The notes under the pieces are model-generated. The model saw only the letters and a program-made list of their open reading frames with translations. It was not told where the DNA came from and did no database searches. This document shows, in pieces, positions 53,709 to 61,583 of a DNA stretch of 64,000 nucleotides (its first letter is position 1; each line of letters starts with the position of its first letter). Where the stretch lies: NCBI RefSeq assembly GCF_029254265.1, contig NZ_JAQWXX010000094.1, forward strand, positions 1 to 64,000, read 5' to 3'. The DNA comes from Algoriphagus sp. Lineage in GTDB: Bacteria; Bacteroidota; Bacteroidia; Cytophagales; Cyclobacteriaceae. The translations under genes were made by a program, and so were the position numbers.

Positions 53709-54417
53709 CTTTGGTCAGTTCTAAAAACAGATCCTCCAGAGAAGTACCCTCTCCTTGTAAAGCTTGTTGTTTCAAATTTGAGATCGAATCATTACCGATA
53801 ATTCGACCATCTTTCAGGATCATTATCCGGTCAGCTATACTCTCCACACTATCGATCAGGTGAGTGCTCACAAGGATTGTCTTCCCTTGGTTTTTCAATT
53901 CTCTGAAAACTTGTCTTGTGTTTTTGATTGCCTTTGGATCCAATCCAATCATAGGCTCATCAAAGAAAAGCACTTGCGGATCCGGCAATAAAGCACAGCA
54001 AATAGATACTTTTTGTCGCATCCCTTTTGAAAGATCTCTCCCGAGTTTTTCTGCTTTATCATCAAGTTCAAAAAGATCCAGCAAATCATCACCTTTCTTT
54101 TTCCAATCTTTCACATTGTATGCTTGGGCAATAAACTGAAGATGCTCTCGCACAGTCAGAAGATCATATACATAAGGTGTCTCAGGGATATAGCTGAAGA
54201 GCCGCTTTGCCTCAACGCTCAAATGATCAAACCCACCGAGGGTAATTTCACCGGAAGTTTTTCGAAGAAGTCCAACAATACATTTCATCGTAGTACTTTT
54301 CCCTGCACCATTAGGCCCAAGAAGACCGACTACCTCGCCACCTTGTAGTTCAAAAGAAATGTCATCGACAGCATTTTGCTTGCCATACTTTTTAATAAGG
54401 TTATTTACGATCAGCAT
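53701..54417 (-). CDS. ABC transporter ATPase (exporter type)
   Basis: A 238-residue ATPase of the ABC-2 exporter group. Walker A is GPNGAGKST (near 36), the signature is LSKGMRQKV (near 128), Walker B is VLFFDEPMIGLDPKA (near 150) and the switch histidine lies in VSTHLID. It powers the permease encoded just downstream; substrate unknown. No binding protein is present, in line with export. The gene is the first of the pair. Confidence 0.92.
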   Translation of the reverse strand: MLIVNNLIKKYGKQNAVDDISFELQGGEVVGLLGPNGAGKSTTMKCIVGLLRKTSGEITLGGFDHLSVEAKRLFSYIPETPYVYDLLTVREHLQFIAQAYNVKDWKKKGDDLLDLFELDDKAEKLGRDLSKGMRQKVSICCALLPDPQVLFFDEPMIGLDPKAIKNTRQVFRELKNQGKTILVSTHLIDSVESIADRIMILKDGRIIGNDSISNLKQQALQGEGTSLEDLFLELTKDA

Positions 54418-54527
54418 AAAAAAGGGATTTGAGCCTAAAACTACAGGAATGATCGATAGGTTACATGATTTTGGACTTCTTTTTGATAGATCAATCTTTT
54501 TAAAAAAAAATTAACTCAGAAATAACT

Positions 54528-55148
54528 ATGAAAAAGCTCTTAATCGCTATCCTCACTTTGGCTCTGGCACAAACTACTTTCGCGCAGCAAGCGGGGAGAT
54601 TCCGCATGGGTATGGATATTGGACCAGCAATTCCTCAGGGAGGAGGTATTGGTGCACTTCTAAACTTAGAACCTAAAGTCAATCTGAATAATAAAATGAA
54701 TATAGGAATACGCTTTGGAGTGGCAGGTATAGCCAAGGATGTAACCTATTATGATTTCACACAAGACTATGAAGGGGAAGTTTCTGCAAATGTCTCTGTT
54801 GCAGGTACCTTTGATTATTATTTCAATAATGGCAAAAGCAATGTAGCCCCATTTATCGGTGTAGGATATGGGTATTACGCACTGAGTAATTTAGATGTAA
54901 AAAATGGTGACTTTGATAATCCTGATGATATCGGAAACTTAGACGCAGACTTCAAATGGGCTCCGATGGTACGTGCCGGAGTAGAACTAGGTAAATTCCG
55001 AATGGGTGCTGAATACAATTTTGTACCAAAAAGCGATCTCCAAAATACCTCTGGGCAAGTCATAGGAGAAGCTGGTAATCAGTATTTTGGATTCACTCTA
55101 GGTTTTTATGTAGGAGGAGGAAAATGGAGAAATAACTCCAACTTCTAA
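54528..55148 (+). CDS. Outer-membrane beta-barrel protein
   Basis: A 206-residue exported protein with a signal peptide ending at TTFAQ and about eight amphipathic strands (MNIGIRFGVAGIA, VSVAGTFDYYF, APFIGVGYGYYAL, MVRAGVELGKFRMGAEYNFV, QYFGFTLGFYVGGG). It fits the small OmpA/OmpW-like barrel group common in Bacteroidota. There is no periplasmic extension. A strong hairpin follows. Function is unknown. Confidence 0.82.
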   Translation: MKKLLIAILTLALAQTTFAQQAGRFRMGMDIGPAIPQGGGIGALLNLEPKVNLNNKMNIGIRFGVAGIAKDVTYYDFTQDYEGEVSANVSVAGTFDYYFNNGKSNVAPFIGVGYGYYALSNLDVKNGDFDNPDDIGNLDADFKWAPMVRAGVELGKFRMGAEYNFVPKSDLQNTSGQVIGEAGNQYFGFTLGFYVGGGKWRNNSNF

Positions 55149-55157
55149 ATAAAAAAT

Positions 55158-55196
55158 AAGGATGTATGAATCATTTTCTCTGATTCATACATCCTT
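55158..55196. terminator. Strong bidirectional terminator
   Basis: A perfect 16-bp stem (AAGGATGTATGAATCA / TGATTCATACATCCTT) with a seven-base loop lies between the convergent barrel gene and pyrB. A-rich and T-rich flanks let it serve both sides. Confidence 0.93.
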
Positions 55197-55232
55197 TGAT
55201 TTTTTGAGAACGATGTGGGTCACACAATCTTT

Positions 55233-56159
55233 TTATCCCTTAGCACCGGCGAGCAAGTATAATACTGCCATTCTGACTGCCACACCATTTTCTACTTGAT
55301 CCAAAATAATCGCCTGATCCGAATCAGCTACATCAGAATTCAATTCTACTCCTCGGTTGATCGGACCTGGATGCATGATCACAATCTCTTTATCCAATTC
55401 GGAGAGCAGTTTTTTATTGATTCCGTAATAGAGTGAATATTCCCGAAGGCTTGGGAAGTATTTGATTTGTTGCCGCTCTAGTTGAATTCGAAGTACATTG
55501 GCCACGTCACACCATTGAAGTGCTTTTTTAACATCTAATTCTACTTTGACCCCAAGACTCTCAATGTATTTGGGAAGCAGTGTGATTGGTCCACAAACCA
55601 TCACTTCAGCACCTAATTTTTTCAAACAAAAAATATTCGATAGCGCTACTCTGGAGTGCAAAATATCTCCGATAATCGCGACTTTCTTCCCTGCCACATC
55701 TCCAAATTTCTCCTTGATTGAATAGGCGTCCAAAAGGGCTTGAGTAGGATGCTCATGTGTTCCATCTCCGGCATTCACAATATTGGCTTTCACATTTCGC
55801 GAAAGAAAGTGGGGTGCTCCTGGACTTGAATGACGCATCACCACCATATCGACTTTCATCGCAAGAATATTGTTCACAGTGTCTACAAGAGTTTCCCCCT
55901 TCTTTACCGATGAATTGCTTGAGGAAAAATTCACTACATCTGCAGAAAGCCTCTTTTCTGCCAATTCAAAGGACAACCTTGTGCGGGTTGAGTTTTCAAA
56001 AAAAACATTGGCGATGGTGATATCCCGTAGTGAAGGTACCTTTTTGATCGGACGGTTGATGACTTCTTTAAAGTTGGCTGCAGTTTCTAAAATAAGATGT
56101 ACATCTCCCTCTGTGAGATTCTTGATTCCTAGTAAGTGTTTGGTGCTGAGCTGGGACAT
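55233..56159 (-). CDS. pyrB: Aspartate carbamoyltransferase catalytic chain
   Basis: A 308-residue enzyme of pyrimidine synthesis that joins carbamoyl phosphate and aspartate. The carbamoyl-phosphate site FENSTRTRLSFELAEKR (near 53) and the HPTQALLDAYSI (near 134) segment are intact, as is the aspartate-binding HPGPINRGVEL. No regulatory PyrI subunit is adjacent, consistent with a catalytic trimer. It follows pyrR by two bases and is part of the same unit. Confidence 0.96.
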   Translation of the reverse strand: MSQLSTKHLLGIKNLTEGDVHLILETAANFKEVINRPIKKVPSLRDITIANVFFENSTRTRLSFELAEKRLSADVVNFSSSNSSVKKGETLVDTVNNILAMKVDMVVMRHSSPGAPHFLSRNVKANIVNAGDGTHEHPTQALLDAYSIKEKFGDVAGKKVAIIGDILHSRVALSNIFCLKKLGAEVMVCGPITLLPKYIESLGVKVELDVKKALQWCDVANVLRIQLERQQIKYFPSLREYSLYYGINKKLLSELDKEIVIMHPGPINRGVELNSDVADSDQAIILDQVENGVAVRMAVLYLLAGAKG

Positions 56160-56161
56160 AA

Positions 56162-56710
56162 TTAGGCTTTAACTTTCTCTGTGATCCAAATCGCGTCTTT
56201 TTCAAAACCCTGATCTGCCCACTCCACTACTACATATTGGCTTTCTAAGGTATGAACTCTCACGCCATAATAATCTGGCATAATCGGATAGTCTCTGGTG
56301 AGTTTGCGATCTACCAAGACCATCAATTCTACTTTGGCAGGTCTACCAAAAGCAATCATCGCATCCATCGCCGCTCTTACGGATCTACCTTTATAGAGCA
56401 CATCATCGACGAGGATTACTTTTTTCGATTCAACCAAAAAATCTATTTTGGTTTCGTTGGCTTTTAAAGGAAAATCTCTCCTTCTAAAGTCATCTCTATG
56501 AAAAGTGGCATCAAGGTATCCTGAAGGAACTTTCTGTCCTGAGATTTCTTCAAGAAGTGTCACAATTTTATCCAACAAAATAGGTCCCCGAGGTTGCAAA
56601 CCCAATAAAACGGTATTGTCAAAATTATCGTGATTTTCGATCAATTGGTGACAGAATCTTCTGAGTACGATCTCAATCTGTCCTTGGTCTAAGACTAGTC
56701 TTTTTTGCAT
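56162..56710 (-). CDS. pyrR: PyrR bifunctional regulator / uracil phosphoribosyltransferase
   Basis: A 182-residue phosphoribosyltransferase-fold protein. The PRPP loop is VILVDDVLYKGRSVRAAMDA (near 96) and the N-terminal part matches PyrR (LGLQPRGPILLDKI). In Gram-positives PyrR controls pyr genes by attenuation. No obvious attenuator hairpin was seen here in front of pyrR or pyrB, so it may act mainly as an enzyme. It lies 33 bases after the 542-residue secreted protein gene. Confidence 0.92.
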   Translation of the reverse strand: MQKRLVLDQGQIEIVLRRFCHQLIENHDNFDNTVLLGLQPRGPILLDKIVTLLEEISGQKVPSGYLDATFHRDDFRRRDFPLKANETKIDFLVESKKVILVDDVLYKGRSVRAAMDAMIAFGRPAKVELMVLVDRKLTRDYPIMPDYYGVRVHTLESQYVVVEWADQGFEKDAIWITEKVKA

Positions 56711-56743
56711 GGGGTAGATTTGCGGGTAAATATAAAAATAAAT

Positions 56744-58372
56744 CTAGTCCGAAGGTCCTTCTGGCATATACAAATCACCATTGACCAAAACCTTGGTCAA
56801 AAAATAAACCTCTCTGGTATCCTGTCCACCCGATGGTTTGAGGAATCTGATCTTTTGAGTTCCGCTAAGTAAGTAATATCGATCGTACCAATGCACCAGC
56901 CGAAGACTTGAAGGGTTCGTCTCCACAATTCGCTCATTTTCGTCCATGAGTTCGATTTCAAAATCCAAGTGTTCGAAAACCTTCTCCCCATTTTTAAAAT
57001 AGCTGAGCTTAATCAACAGATCCCGCACATACATATGATAATACTCATCTCCTACCACTGCTACCTCTCCAAATGCTTCTGGGTATGTAGTAATCAATCC
57101 ATCATACGTAGCCGCGTTATCCCAAATTACTTGTCCTGTTTTGGCAATTTTCGAAAAATGTGCTGAGACATATTGATATTCCGGAATTACCTGATAGATC
57201 GTAGGTGGACGAGAACCTCCATTTGAGGTAATAAACTCCCTGAAATTGGGATCATAGCCAGTTCGACTCCATCCATTGTTCCGGTAGCCTGATGTAGGAG
57301 AATAAAGGCTACTCGATCCTCTCGAATTGTTAATCGAGAATTGATCAAAATAGATATAATAGGCGTCTGGAGTTTGCTGGATATCTCTGATCGCATAGTA
57401 GTTTCGAATGGATGGGATTTTTCCTTTTTCCAAATTTTTCTCCACTTCTATGTCTTTCCTTTCTTTTGGTTTTTCTCCTAAGTAGTTATAAAAATTAGGG
57501 AAATCCGCTAAGGTGTAAAGTTTGAATTCATACTCGCCAAACTCATTGATTTCCATAATATACATTCCCTGATAAGAATCACTCTTTTCTTTTCCAAAAG
57601 CACCAATCATAGCCGATTGATAATCTGCTTTCTGTACCAAAAGGGCATCAAGAATCTCCTGATCTTCATCTCCAAAATTATCTACTTTGATCTCACGAAT
57701 CAGGTTCCCAAAAAAATCATAGGTATTAATACTGACTTCCCGCTCTCGATAGGGTGTTTTCCTGCTCAATACAACTTCCATTGCCTGGAGTTCAGGTAGT
57801 TTTTTGATTTGTAAAACTTGAGTATCATTATTATAAATACCCTGCACTGTATACAAATCTTTATTATCCAAATCGTAAATCTGTATCACTGGGCGCCCAT
57901 CCGTATTTCCCAAAAAAAGCACCTTCCGGTTGACTACAAGAAATTCGATTAAATCCATTTCCAGAAGATTATCTGCATTAAATTCAAATCCCTTCTGGGA
58001 ATCCAAGTCGATGTTAAGGATGTATTTTTCTGAACTTAGGGAATATCCTTTTTGAAATAATACAAAAAGCTGATTGCCATCTGTATCGAATCCCAGCATA
58101 TCAAAACCCTCTTTCACCGGAAATTCAACTAAACCACCCTTGGTATTCAACTTAAAATCTGATACAAAATATTGAAAAACCCGCTTAAAGCTCAGCGCCT
58201 TTTCAGGAATAGTACGAAAGGAAACAATTCCATCGGGTAAAGGGCTCATCTGAAAACCAGGATCATATAAATCAGATTCAATTTCAAATCGATTGACAAA
58301 TTTTACCTGTGCATTTACCTGAACCGAAACCGAGCACAAAATCAAAAAAACTATCAGCCTAATCATACGCAC
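56744..58372 (-). CDS. Secreted protein of unknown function
   Basis: A 542-residue exported protein with a signal peptide ending at VNAQ. It has short beta-type repeats and polar loops (FDTDGNQLFVLFQKGYSL, NTDGRPVIQIYDLDNKDLY, YYHMYVRDLLIKLSYFKNGE) in the style of propeller or WD-like secreted proteins, but I do not recognise a family. It overlaps the EVE gene at its start (ATGA for the third-codon ATG at 58366, or ten bases for the ATG at 58372). It is followed by pyrR on the same strand. Function is unknown. Confidence 0.6.
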   Translation of the reverse strand: MRMIRLIVFLILCSVSVQVNAQVKFVNRFEIESDLYDPGFQMSPLPDGIVSFRTIPEKALSFKRVFQYFVSDFKLNTKGGLVEFPVKEGFDMLGFDTDGNQLFVLFQKGYSLSSEKYILNIDLDSQKGFEFNADNLLEMDLIEFLVVNRKVLFLGNTDGRPVIQIYDLDNKDLYTVQGIYNNDTQVLQIKKLPELQAMEVVLSRKTPYREREVSINTYDFFGNLIREIKVDNFGDEDQEILDALLVQKADYQSAMIGAFGKEKSDSYQGMYIMEINEFGEYEFKLYTLADFPNFYNYLGEKPKERKDIEVEKNLEKGKIPSIRNYYAIRDIQQTPDAYYIYFDQFSINNSRGSSSLYSPTSGYRNNGWSRTGYDPNFREFITSNGGSRPPTIYQVIPEYQYVSAHFSKIAKTGQVIWDNAATYDGLITTYPEAFGEVAVVGDEYYHMYVRDLLIKLSYFKNGEKVFEHLDFEIELMDENERIVETNPSSLRLVHWYDRYYLLSGTQKIRFLKPSGGQDTREVYFLTKVLVNGDLYMPEGPSD

Positions 58373-58761
58373 ATTTTTTGAATAGTGTCAAATTCGACCT
58401 TTGTCAAAGACATTACTGATAATCGGCTTTGCTTGATAAGCAACATTTCAGAAAGTAGATCCTCTGATTTTATTTGACTCAAAGTGATTGGTTTTTTCAA
58501 CTTTTTCTTATCCCTAATTTTTACAGCCACCCAATCCGAATCTTTTGGGTCAGGAAATGCTTCCTCAGAAACCTCTGCTAATCCAACGATTGCTTTTTCT
58601 TTTCCGCTATGATAGAAATATACCAAATCTCCCTTTTCCATTTCACGGAGAAAATTCCTAGCCTGATAGTTCCGTACCCCATCCCAAACATCTTCGCCTT
58701 TTTCCACCAAATCATCCCATGAATAGGAGCTTGGTTCGGATTTTACTAACCAATAGTTCAT
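58363..58761 (-). CDS. EVE domain protein
   Basis: A 132-residue cytosolic protein of the EVE (PUA-like) family, beginning MNYWLVKSEPSSYSWDDL and containing VRNYQARNFLREM, YHSGKEKAIVGLAEV and the closing LLSEMLLIKQSRLSVM. EVE domains bind modified bases in nucleic acids. The ATG at 58761 was chosen; an ORF from 58899 would start in the divergent PolX gene region and adds no family residues. It diverges from polX with 122 bases between starts. Confidence 0.9.
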   Translation of the reverse strand: MNYWLVKSEPSSYSWDDLVEKGEDVWDGVRNYQARNFLREMEKGDLVYFYHSGKEKAIVGLAEVSEEAFPDPKDSDWVAVKIRDKKKLKKPITLSQIKSEDLLSEMLLIKQSRLSVMSLTKVEFDTIQKMCV

Positions 58762-58883
58762 TTTTATTTTTGAATTTAGGTTTTGGGAAATCTTTGATTT
58801 CAATTTTAAGTTAAAGCTTAGCAACCTAAATTGAAACACTATTTCAAGACATTTGTCTAATTGACTAACGAATTTTAAATATT

Positions 58884-60599
58884 TTGGATCATAAAACATT
58901 ACTCAAAAAACTGAAGCTCGCCATTCAATTGATGGAGCTGCATGATGAAAATTCCTTTAAAATCAGAAGCTATCAAAGCGCACTGACTTCTCTGGAACGT
59001 GGGGATCAGGATATTATGGATCTCAGCACAGAGGAGCTCTCCAAAATTCCAGGAGTAGGGAAAAGTATTTTGGAAGCAATTTCCCAACTCAAAGAGCATG
59101 AAACTTTTTCCGCTCTCGATGAACTTTTGAAAAAAACTCCCGATGGAATCTTGGAGATTCTACAAATCAAAGGTCTTGGACCAAAAAAAGTCAAAGTGAT
59201 TTGGGAGGAACTTGGAGTAACCTCCACACATGAACTCATGGAAGCTTGCCAATCTGGAAAGATTGCCAAACTAAAAGGATTCGGAGAGAAAACCCAAGAT
59301 ACCATCATCCACAACCTTGAATTTAAAGCCTCAAATGAAGGGAAATGGCTTTATGCAGATATTGAAGAGACTATAGAAAAATTCACCTCTGACCTTAAAC
59401 AAATATATCCTTCCGCTTTGGTTGCTGCTGTGGGTGACTTTGCCAGAAAAACGGAAATCATTTCGGAAGCGGAATTTTTAATAGGTTTGGATTCTCTTTT
59501 TGGCGGAAAGGAAAAATTAAAATCGCTTGAAAATGTAGGCTGGGACATGAGTCAATCCGGCCCTTTTTCCTGGAAAGGAACTTTGAAAGAGCTGAACCTA
59601 AAAATGACAGTTCATTTTACTACGAAGAAGGATTTTCTTTGGAAGAAACTTTCGCTGATTGCCTCCCCAAATCACCTGGCAGAATTAGTCGATGAAAAAG
59701 AGAATATCTCTGAAAAGCTTGCCAAAAGAAATTATAACTCAGAGGAAGAATTTTTTCAGGTCAACGAACTACAGTTTATTCCTGCAGAAATGCGTGAGGG
59801 CTTAGGCGAAGTAGCTTTGGCAAAGGCCAATGCGATTCCACGACTATTAGAGGAAAGTGATCTAAAAGGAATTCTCCACAATCACTCCACTTACAGTGAT
59901 GGAAAACATAGTCTTCGGCAAATGGCCGAGCATTGTAAAGCCTTGGGGTTTGAATATTTGGGAATTTCTGACCACAGTCGCACAGCCTTTTATGCGGGCG
60001 GACTAGAGATCGAAAAAGTATTGAAACAACACGCTGAAATTGATGCCTTGAATAAAGAAATGGCTCCATTTCGAATTTTTAAAGGGATCGAAAGCGATAT
60101 CTTGGCTGATGGCAAGTTGGATTATCCAGATGATATTTTAGCCAAATTTGATTTTGTGGTTTCTTCCATTCATTCCATTCTAAATATGGATATCAAAAAG
60201 GCAACGCATCGTCTGATTACAGCAATTGAAAATCCTTACACTACAATTCTTGGACACCCGACCGGAAGACTTTTACTTCGACGTGCCGGATACCCAATAA
60301 ATCATAAAGCCATAATCGATGCCTGCGCTAAAAATGACGTAGTTATTGAAATCAATGCTAATCCTTGGCGATTAGATCTCGATTGGCGCTGGGTTCATTA
60401 TGCAATGGAGCAAAATGTCAAATTATCGATTAATCCGGATGCACATGAAATGGACGGGTACGGAGATATGAAATACGGAGTACTGATTGGAAGAAAAGGT
60501 GGACTTACTAAAGAGATGACTTTGAATGCACTTTCCGGAGATGAAATTGCCAGCTACTTTGAGGATCGTAAAAAACAAAAATCCATCTTAGCTCTTTAA
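58884..60599 (+). CDS. polX: PolX-type DNA polymerase X / PHP exonuclease with degenerate polymerase site
   Basis: A 571-residue protein starting with TTG at 58884 (no upstream ATG fits). The N-terminal part has two HhH motifs (KIPGVGKSILEAIS, KIKGLGPKKVKV) and the Pol X palm. The palm motif that normally reads GSxRRG...DxD instead reads GDFARK ... EAEFLIG, so the catalytic aspartates are missing. The C-terminal PHP domain is complete: HNHSTYSDG, GISDHS, KGIESDI, SSIHSIL, LGHPTGR, INANPWR and SINPDAHEMDG. It may thus be an exonuclease or structure-specific repair protein only. Confidence 0.88.
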   Translation: MDHKTLLKKLKLAIQLMELHDENSFKIRSYQSALTSLERGDQDIMDLSTEELSKIPGVGKSILEAISQLKEHETFSALDELLKKTPDGILEILQIKGLGPKKVKVIWEELGVTSTHELMEACQSGKIAKLKGFGEKTQDTIIHNLEFKASNEGKWLYADIEETIEKFTSDLKQIYPSALVAAVGDFARKTEIISEAEFLIGLDSLFGGKEKLKSLENVGWDMSQSGPFSWKGTLKELNLKMTVHFTTKKDFLWKKLSLIASPNHLAELVDEKENISEKLAKRNYNSEEEFFQVNELQFIPAEMREGLGEVALAKANAIPRLLEESDLKGILHNHSTYSDGKHSLRQMAEHCKALGFEYLGISDHSRTAFYAGGLEIEKVLKQHAEIDALNKEMAPFRIFKGIESDILADGKLDYPDDILAKFDFVVSSIHSILNMDIKKATHRLITAIENPYTTILGHPTGRLLLRRAGYPINHKAIIDACAKNDVVIEINANPWRLDLDWRWVHYAMEQNVKLSINPDAHEMDGYGDMKYGVLIGRKGGLTKEMTLNALSGDEIASYFEDRKKQKSILAL

Positions 60600-60697
60600 A
60601 AAATTAAGCTTAAATGAACTGGAATAGATTTGCAAGTCAGTTAAAAACTGTTTTGTAATTTCTTCCCTATCTTCGTCAGCTTTTAAAAATCAACTTT

Positions 60698-60985
60698 ATG
60701 AAATGGACTGATCAACCTGTAGAGGTGCTACTCCAACGCTCTTTTTTATTTGGAATCACCGGAATAGTTCTGGGCACGCTTTCAATATTAAACAGTAAGC
60801 TGCTTCATTTTCAAGCCCCAATGGGTCCACTGAACGGGGTGAGTTTATTACTTCAGTTAATAGGTTTGAGCCTAGCAGCTTTAGTATTGAGAAAGCGAAA
60901 ATTAGAGATTGAAAGTAAAGAGAAAGCCCAAAAAATGATTTTGGTATTAGGTGTTTCTCTTTTATTTTTTGTGCTTTCTATTTAA
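60698..60985 (+). CDS. Small integral membrane protein
   Basis: A 95-residue protein with three hydrophobic segments (about residues 12-30, 46-60 and 78-94). A basic stretch (LRKRKLEIESKEK) lies between the second and third. No family is recognised. It lies about 100 bases downstream of polX on the same strand and is probably a separate gene. Its hydrophobic profile is the only evidence. Confidence 0.6.
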   Translation: MKWTDQPVEVLLQRSFLFGITGIVLGTLSILNSKLLHFQAPMGPLNGVSLLLQLIGLSLAALVLRKRKLEIESKEKAQKMILVLGVSLLFFVLSI

Positions 60986-61063
60986 TATTATACCTATTAA
61001 ATCTGGTCTTGTGGTATACTTAAAATTCTGAATCCTATCCGTTTACCTTAATCCATTCACTTT

Positions 61064-61528
61064 ATGTCAAAGAAAAATCTAATTGCCATTTTAGCATTTT
61101 TTATTGCATTTGCTGGCAAAGCACAAGAATCTTCTAGTCCTAAAAAGGAATTTAAAATTATTACGGTTGTTGAATCCATTGTTCCGATGGGTCTAGGTAG
61201 GTCCAGGATTATTGATAGTAAGGCAGAAGTGGATGCTTCATTCTTCACTACCGAAAGAACCGACGGGAAGAAAAGCGAAATGAAAGAAGTAGATCGAAAA
61301 GATCTTCGCGTTGATGAAATGGAAGAAACCAAATTACTCAACTTCTTCTCTGCCACTGGAATCAACTTCCAAAACATTGCATCAAACGATGCTGTAATCT
61401 CTTCAAAAGTAAACGCTATGCTGATCGAGGGTTGGACCCTTGCTTTTGTCACCAGCGGGGTTGAAAGTGATGCAGGAACAGCAGATGGTCAAGGAATATT
61501 TATCACCAGAATGTTTTTTACTAGATAA
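61064..61528 (+). CDS. Exported protein of unknown function
   Basis: A 154-residue protein with a signal peptide ending at GKAQ and a mature part with a regular alpha/beta pattern (IITVVESIVPMGLGRSRI, ISSKVNAMLIEGWTLAFVT, ITRMFFTR). The final stretch with a repeated aromatic/basic pattern resembles small exported proteins of Bacteroidota, but no family is recalled. It ends at a strong hairpin terminator. Confidence 0.65.
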   Translation: MSKKNLIAILAFFIAFAGKAQESSSPKKEFKIITVVESIVPMGLGRSRIIDSKAEVDASFFTTERTDGKKSEMKEVDRKDLRVDEMEETKLLNFFSATGINFQNIASNDAVISSKVNAMLIEGWTLAFVTSGVESDAGTADGQGIFITRMFFTR

Positions 61529-61531
61529 AAG

Positions 61532-61563
61532 AAAAGCCCAAATCAATTAAGATTTGGGCTTTT
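61532..61563. terminator. Bidirectional terminator
   Basis: A 12-bp stem (AAAGCCCAAATC / GATTTGGGCTTT) with loop AATTAA separates the convergent exported-protein gene and clpC, with A and T runs on both sides. Confidence 0.93.
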
Positions 61564-61583
61564 AGCATTTATATAATCACGGA

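Noticed and set aside
58762-58899. N-terminal extension of the EVE gene
   Set aside because: The added residues are low-complexity and run into the polX start region.
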